Shown here: positions 18,197-18,257 of the stretch, one piece after another
Numbering within the stretch: the stretch's first letter is position 1
Layout: every line of letters starts with the position of its first letter
NCBI RefSeq assembly: GCF_000003605.2
Contig: NW_003134393.1
Location: forward strand, 8,061 to 26,317
DNA: 18,257 nt
Origin: Saccoglossus kowalevskii
Taxonomy: Eukaryota; Hemichordata; Enteropneusta; Harrimaniidae
Direction of reading: 5' to 3'
Position numbers and translations under genes: made by a program
Notes under the pieces: generated by a model
Databases searched by the model: none
Seen by the model: only the letters and a program-made list of their open reading frames with translations
Told to the model about the DNA's origin: nothing

Positions 18197-18257
18197 ATGG
18201 CGGCCCCCACAAGTCAACAACGTGGCAATCCATTTGCGGGTTTGACCCGCAAACATG
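18197..18257 (+). CDS. First codons of an unidentified gene, continues beyond the window
   Basis: An ATG at 18197 has A at -3 and G at +4 (strong Kozak context) and sits inside a YY1 element. An in-frame TGA lies upstream at 18176-18178, so this is the first possible start in this frame. Twenty codons are visible, giving MAAPTSQQRGNPFAGLTRKH, and the frame is still open at the last base. The Met-Ala-Ala start, CpG-containing codons and the jump in GC over the flanking DNA are typical of a real metazoan first exon. Twenty residues are too few to name the protein; there is no signal peptide or membrane segment so far. A neighbouring open frame at 18060-18245 runs through the same bases in another phase and is a shadow. 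Codons for FAGLTRK form a perfect 9-bp inverted repeat. Confidence 0.6.
   Translation, partial: MAAPTSQQRGNPFAGLTRKH
18233..18253. repeat. Perfect 9-bp hairpin inside the first coding exon
   Basis: TTTGCGGGT at 18233-18241 and ACCCGCAAA at 18245-18253 are exact reverse complements around the loop TTG. It begins 36 bases after the start codon. Confidence 0.85.

Noticed and set aside
1-18257. tRNA or 5S-derived SINE
   Set aside because: I scanned for A-box and B-box (GGTTCGANNCC) pairs by eye and found none convincing.

Overview
The window looks like nuclear DNA of a metazoan, most likely an invertebrate. It is AT-rich, has no bacterial-style gene packing, carries degraded Tc1/mariner and non-LTR retrotransposons, and ends in a TATA-less, GC-richer gene start with a strong Kozak context and a YY1-type element. 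I cannot narrow the phylum. Most of the window is intergenic, holding repeats and transposon remains. Only the last ~60 bases and, less surely, the first ~450 bases look like host or foreign coding sequence.

Layout. 1-2260: a cluster of unrecognised open frames (1-456 is the best), a 259-bp tandem duplication, and a small TA-flanked element with 18-bp terminal inverted repeats. 2257-4412: AT-rich non-coding DNA with a pair of inverted repeats at 3906-3996. 4413-5811 (minus): the 3' part of a Tx1/L1-like non-LTR retrotransposon pol, broken by stops and frameshifts but with a recognisable C-terminal CCHC motif. 6303-7518 (plus): the 3' part of a Jockey-superfamily (CR1/Daphne-like) non-LTR element, with RT motifs, thumb region and a short-tandem-repeat tail. 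7519-9677: AT-rich, nothing recognised. 9678-12022: a ~2.3-kb, ~70-copy minisatellite with a 33-bp unit built from two overlapping dyads, with higher-order structure. 12033-12510: a second, much older and decayed tandem repeat. 12516-16411: mostly featureless, with possible exon-like islands. 16412-17574 (minus): a mariner element with both terminal inverted repeats and all three catalytic aspartates still readable, but inactivated. 17931-17980: a TATG microsatellite. 18197-end: the first codons of a plus-strand gene.

There is no operon-like cooperation between genes here. The most unusual object is the 33-bp minisatellite and its decayed neighbour. I see no convincing evidence for a new defence or enzymatic system. 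The transposon calls rest on conserved motifs that I translated directly. The unrecognised open frames at the left end are the part where a similarity search would change the picture most.
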